Assembly (NCBI GenBank): GCA_041879415.1
Contig: CP090851.1
Location: 2,418,001 to 2,482,000 of the forward strand
Source of the DNA: Vibrio chagasii
GTDB lineage: Bacteria > Pseudomonadota > Gammaproteobacteria > Enterobacterales > Vibrionaceae
Length of the DNA: 64,000 nt
Direction: 5' to 3'
Part shown: positions 62,332-64,000 of the stretch, in pieces
How the letters are laid out: each line of letters starts with the position of its first letter
Numbering within the stretch: the first letter of the stretch is position 1
Notes under the pieces: model-generated
What the model was told of the DNA's origin: nothing
The model's database searches: none
What the model saw: only the letters and a program-made list of their open reading frames with translations
Position numbers and translations under genes: made by a program

Positions 62332-63249
62332 TTACGCTAAAACCATTCCAGGTTCAGCAAAAGCCACTGGCGAGCCAGCTTCTTCTTCAAATGTTGCCCA
62401 TTCCCAAGCTTCTGCGTCAGCAAGTACTGCACGTAGTAGTTGGTTGTTTAGGCCGTGACCTGATTTGTATGCACGGAACTCACCGATAATAGCGTGTCCA
62501 CACATGTATAGGTCACCAATCGCATCTAGCACTTTATGAGTTACAAACTCATTGTCAAAACGTAGACCTTCTTCATTAAGAATGCGGTATTCGTCTAGTA
62601 CGATTGCATTATCGAAGCTACCACCAAGCACTAGGTTTTGAGATTGTAGATACTCAATATCACGCATGAAACCGAAAGTACGAGCTCGAGAAATCTCTTT
62701 CACAAAACCTTGTGAAGAGAAATCAAACAACAAGCGTTGCTCATCAGATTCAATTGCAGGGTGGTTAAAGTCGATCTCAAAGTCCATACGGAAGCCGTTA
62801 AATGGTACAAATTCTGCCCACTTATCACCGTCTTCAAAACGAACTGGCTTTTTAATGCGAATGAAACGTTTTGGTGCATTCAGTGTTTCAACACCCGCTT
62901 GCTGAAGCAAGTATACGAATGGGCTTGCGCTACCATCCATAATTGGGATCTCTGGTGCATCTACTTCAACAATAATGTTGTCGATGCCCATGCCCGCTAG
63001 AGCAGCGTTAAGGTGTTCCACTGTAGAAATACGTACGCCTTCGTCATTCACAAGAGCAGTACATAACATAGTGTCACGAACTGATGCTGGATCAGCTGGA
63101 AAATCTACAGGTGGATTTACATCAGTACGACGGTAAACAATACCTGTATTTGCAGCTGCCGGGCGAAGAGTAAGTGTGACTTTACGACCAGAGTGGAGAC
63201 CCACACCAGTTGTTTTCACAATTTCTTTCAGAGTACGTTGTCTGATCAT
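62332..63249 (-). CDS. lpxC: UDP-3-O-acyl-N-acetylglucosamine deacetylase LpxC
   Basis: Zinc deacetylase for the first committed step of lipid A synthesis. The 305 residues match E. coli Lpx[22 protein letters not shown] opens the protein. [17 protein letters not shown] carries the zinc histidine near 79. [16 protein letters not shown] carries the other zinc ligands near 237-242, and [15 protein letters not shown] the catalytic histidine near 265. The C-terminus ends in FAEPGMVLA, hydrophobic as in substrates of FtsH. It lies 96 bp after ftsZ. Confidence 0.98.
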   Translation of the reverse strand: MIRQRTLKEIVKTTGVGLHSGRKVTLTLRPAAANTGIVYRRTDVNPPVDFPADPASVRDTMLCTALVNDEGVRISTVEHLNAALAGMGIDNIIVEVDAPEIPIMDGSASPFVYLLQQAGVETLNAPKRFIRIKKPVRFEDGDKWAEFVPFNGFRMDFEIDFNHPAIESDEQRLLFDFSSQGFVKEISRARTFGFMRDIEYLQSQNLVLGGSFDNAIVLDEYRILNEEGLRFDNEFVTHKVLDAIGDLYMCGHAIIGEFRAYKSGHGLNNQLLRAVLADAEAWEWATFEEEAGSPVAFAEPGMVLA

Positions 63250-63345
63250 CTGCTTGCCTCGTTATCAGTGCTACAAATCACGGTCAGTATTTACCGACCG
63301 CGAATTTTACCATTAATTCGACGATAGTCAAATTTTGGGTAATTG

Positions 63346-64000
63346 TTAATCAGCCTGACGTCGTAAGAATGCTGGAATATCTAAGTATCCGCTCTCTTTT
63401 TCAGCTTTAGGTGCTGCACTTTGGCTAGCGCCTGTACCTGAAGAAACAGGCGACGTTGTTGGCTGCGGCTTAACTTGAGGTTTTACCTCAGTTTTTTCTT
63501 GCAATGGCTGTGCCACTTTCTCTTCCACTTTTGGTGCAGCTTGTGCCGCTACTTGTGGTTGAGGAGTTGGTGCAACCTTAGCTTTACCACCAGCAACTAA
63601 TGTAATGTCTGGCTTTCTCTCTGTACCGATACCTGTTGCAACAACAGTTACACGGATTTCGTCCGTCATATCAGGGTCTAGAGAAGTACCAATCACAACT
63701 GTTGCGTTATCAGAAGCGAATGCCTTAACTGTGTTACCTACTGTCTCGAATTCATCTAGACGCATATCTAGGCCAGCTGTGATGTTCACAAGAACGCCAC
63801 GCGCACCAGCTAGGTCGATGTCTTCTAGTAGTGGGCTAGAAATTGCCGTTTCAGCAGCTTCTTCAGCACGGTCTTCACCTTTTGCGATACCGCTACCCAT
63901 CATTGCATGACCCATTTCCGACATTACGGTGCGAACATCCGCGAAGTCGACGTTGATCATACCAGGGCGAGTAATTAGCTCAGCGATACCTTGTACAGCG
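63346..64000 (-). CDS. ftsZ: Cell division protein FtsZ (3' part only, cut by window edge)
   Basis: FtsZ forms the division ring. The last 217 residues are visible. The first read [30 protein letters not shown], the tubulin-like second domain. A variable linker rich in proline, glutamine and valine (about 60 residues) follows. The end [12 protein letters not shown] is the conserved C-terminal peptide that binds FtsA and ZipA. The N-terminal GTP-binding half lies beyond the window. lpxC and secA follow in the usual order. Confidence 0.98.
   Translation of the reverse strand, partial: AVQGIAELITRPGMINVDFADVRTVMSEMGHAMMGSGIAKGEDRAEEAAETAISSPLLEDIDLAGARGVLVNITAGLDMRLDEFETVGNTVKAFASDNATVVIGTSLDPDMTDEIRVTVVATGIGTERKPDITLVAGGKAKVAPTPQPQVAAQAAPKVEEKVAQPLQEKTEVKPQVKPQPTTSPVSSGTGASQSAAPKAEKESGYLDIPAFLRRQAD

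Overview
The window is a chromosomal stretch of a marine gammaproteobacterium of the genus Vibrio. The evidence is gene content and order: vpsR next to lysS, xerD-dsbC-recJ-prfB-lysS, arcA facing arcB, two adjacent glutamate synthase loci, mtnN-cbiB-btuF, and ftsZ-lpxC-secA-mutT. A Splendidus-clade species is my guess from protein style, not something I could test. No tRNA, rRNA, CRISPR array, prophage or intact insertion sequence is visible. Base composition looks even, so almost everything reads as core genome.

Layout. 1-7.3 kb (minus): the start of vpsR, then lysS, prfB (with its programmed frameshift), recJ, dsbC and xerD. 7.5-15.3 kb: fldB, brnQ, trmN6, srmB, yaaA, an alanine/sodium symporter and a small DUF3545 gene. 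15.4-19.8 kb: a hemerythrin protein, ung, a MITE-like element, an unlisted 40-codon histidine-rich gene, nfo, grcA with FNR sites, and an FMN reductase. 20-24.9 kb: thrABC with a leader peptide and attenuator. 25-33.3 kb: a small envelope protein, rraA, arcA, a lipoprotein gene, arcB, a diguanylate cyclase and yhcC. 33.8-46.2 kb: two gltBD operons of different subtype. 46.3-52.5 kb: a DUF1499 lipoprotein, mtnN, cbiB-like, btuF, yadS, a flavodoxin-like gene, a LysR regulator and a TauE/SafE permease. 52.7-64 kb (minus): carAB, dapB, mutT, secA, lpxC and the 3' part of ftsZ.

How the genes connect. Nitrogen and amino-acid metabolism dominates: two GOGATs, carbamoyl phosphate synthesis, the threonine operon, lysine/cell-wall precursor synthesis (dapB), and amino-acid transporters. 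A redox/oxygen theme also runs through: ArcA/ArcB, FNR boxes before arcA and grcA, GrcA as an anaerobic spare part, two flavodoxin-like proteins, DsbC, hemerythrin and YaaA. DNA repair is represented by ung, nfo, mutT, recJ and xerD. VpsR (a c-di-GMP responsive regulator in V. cholerae) and a diguanylate cyclase both occur here but are 30 kb apart.

The most interesting non-routine observations are: a recJ ribosome-binding site split by a hairpin; the 40-aa His-rich gene with a leader that can fold next to its Shine-Dalgarno; a 270-bp CTAG-flanked element inserted between the arms of an older inverted repeat; a DsbC with a lipobox and without the usual second cysteine pair; an ArcB in which the second redox cysteine is tyrosine; and several unexplained palindromes around the glt operons and an orphan envelope gene. 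I did not find a clearly new multi-gene system.
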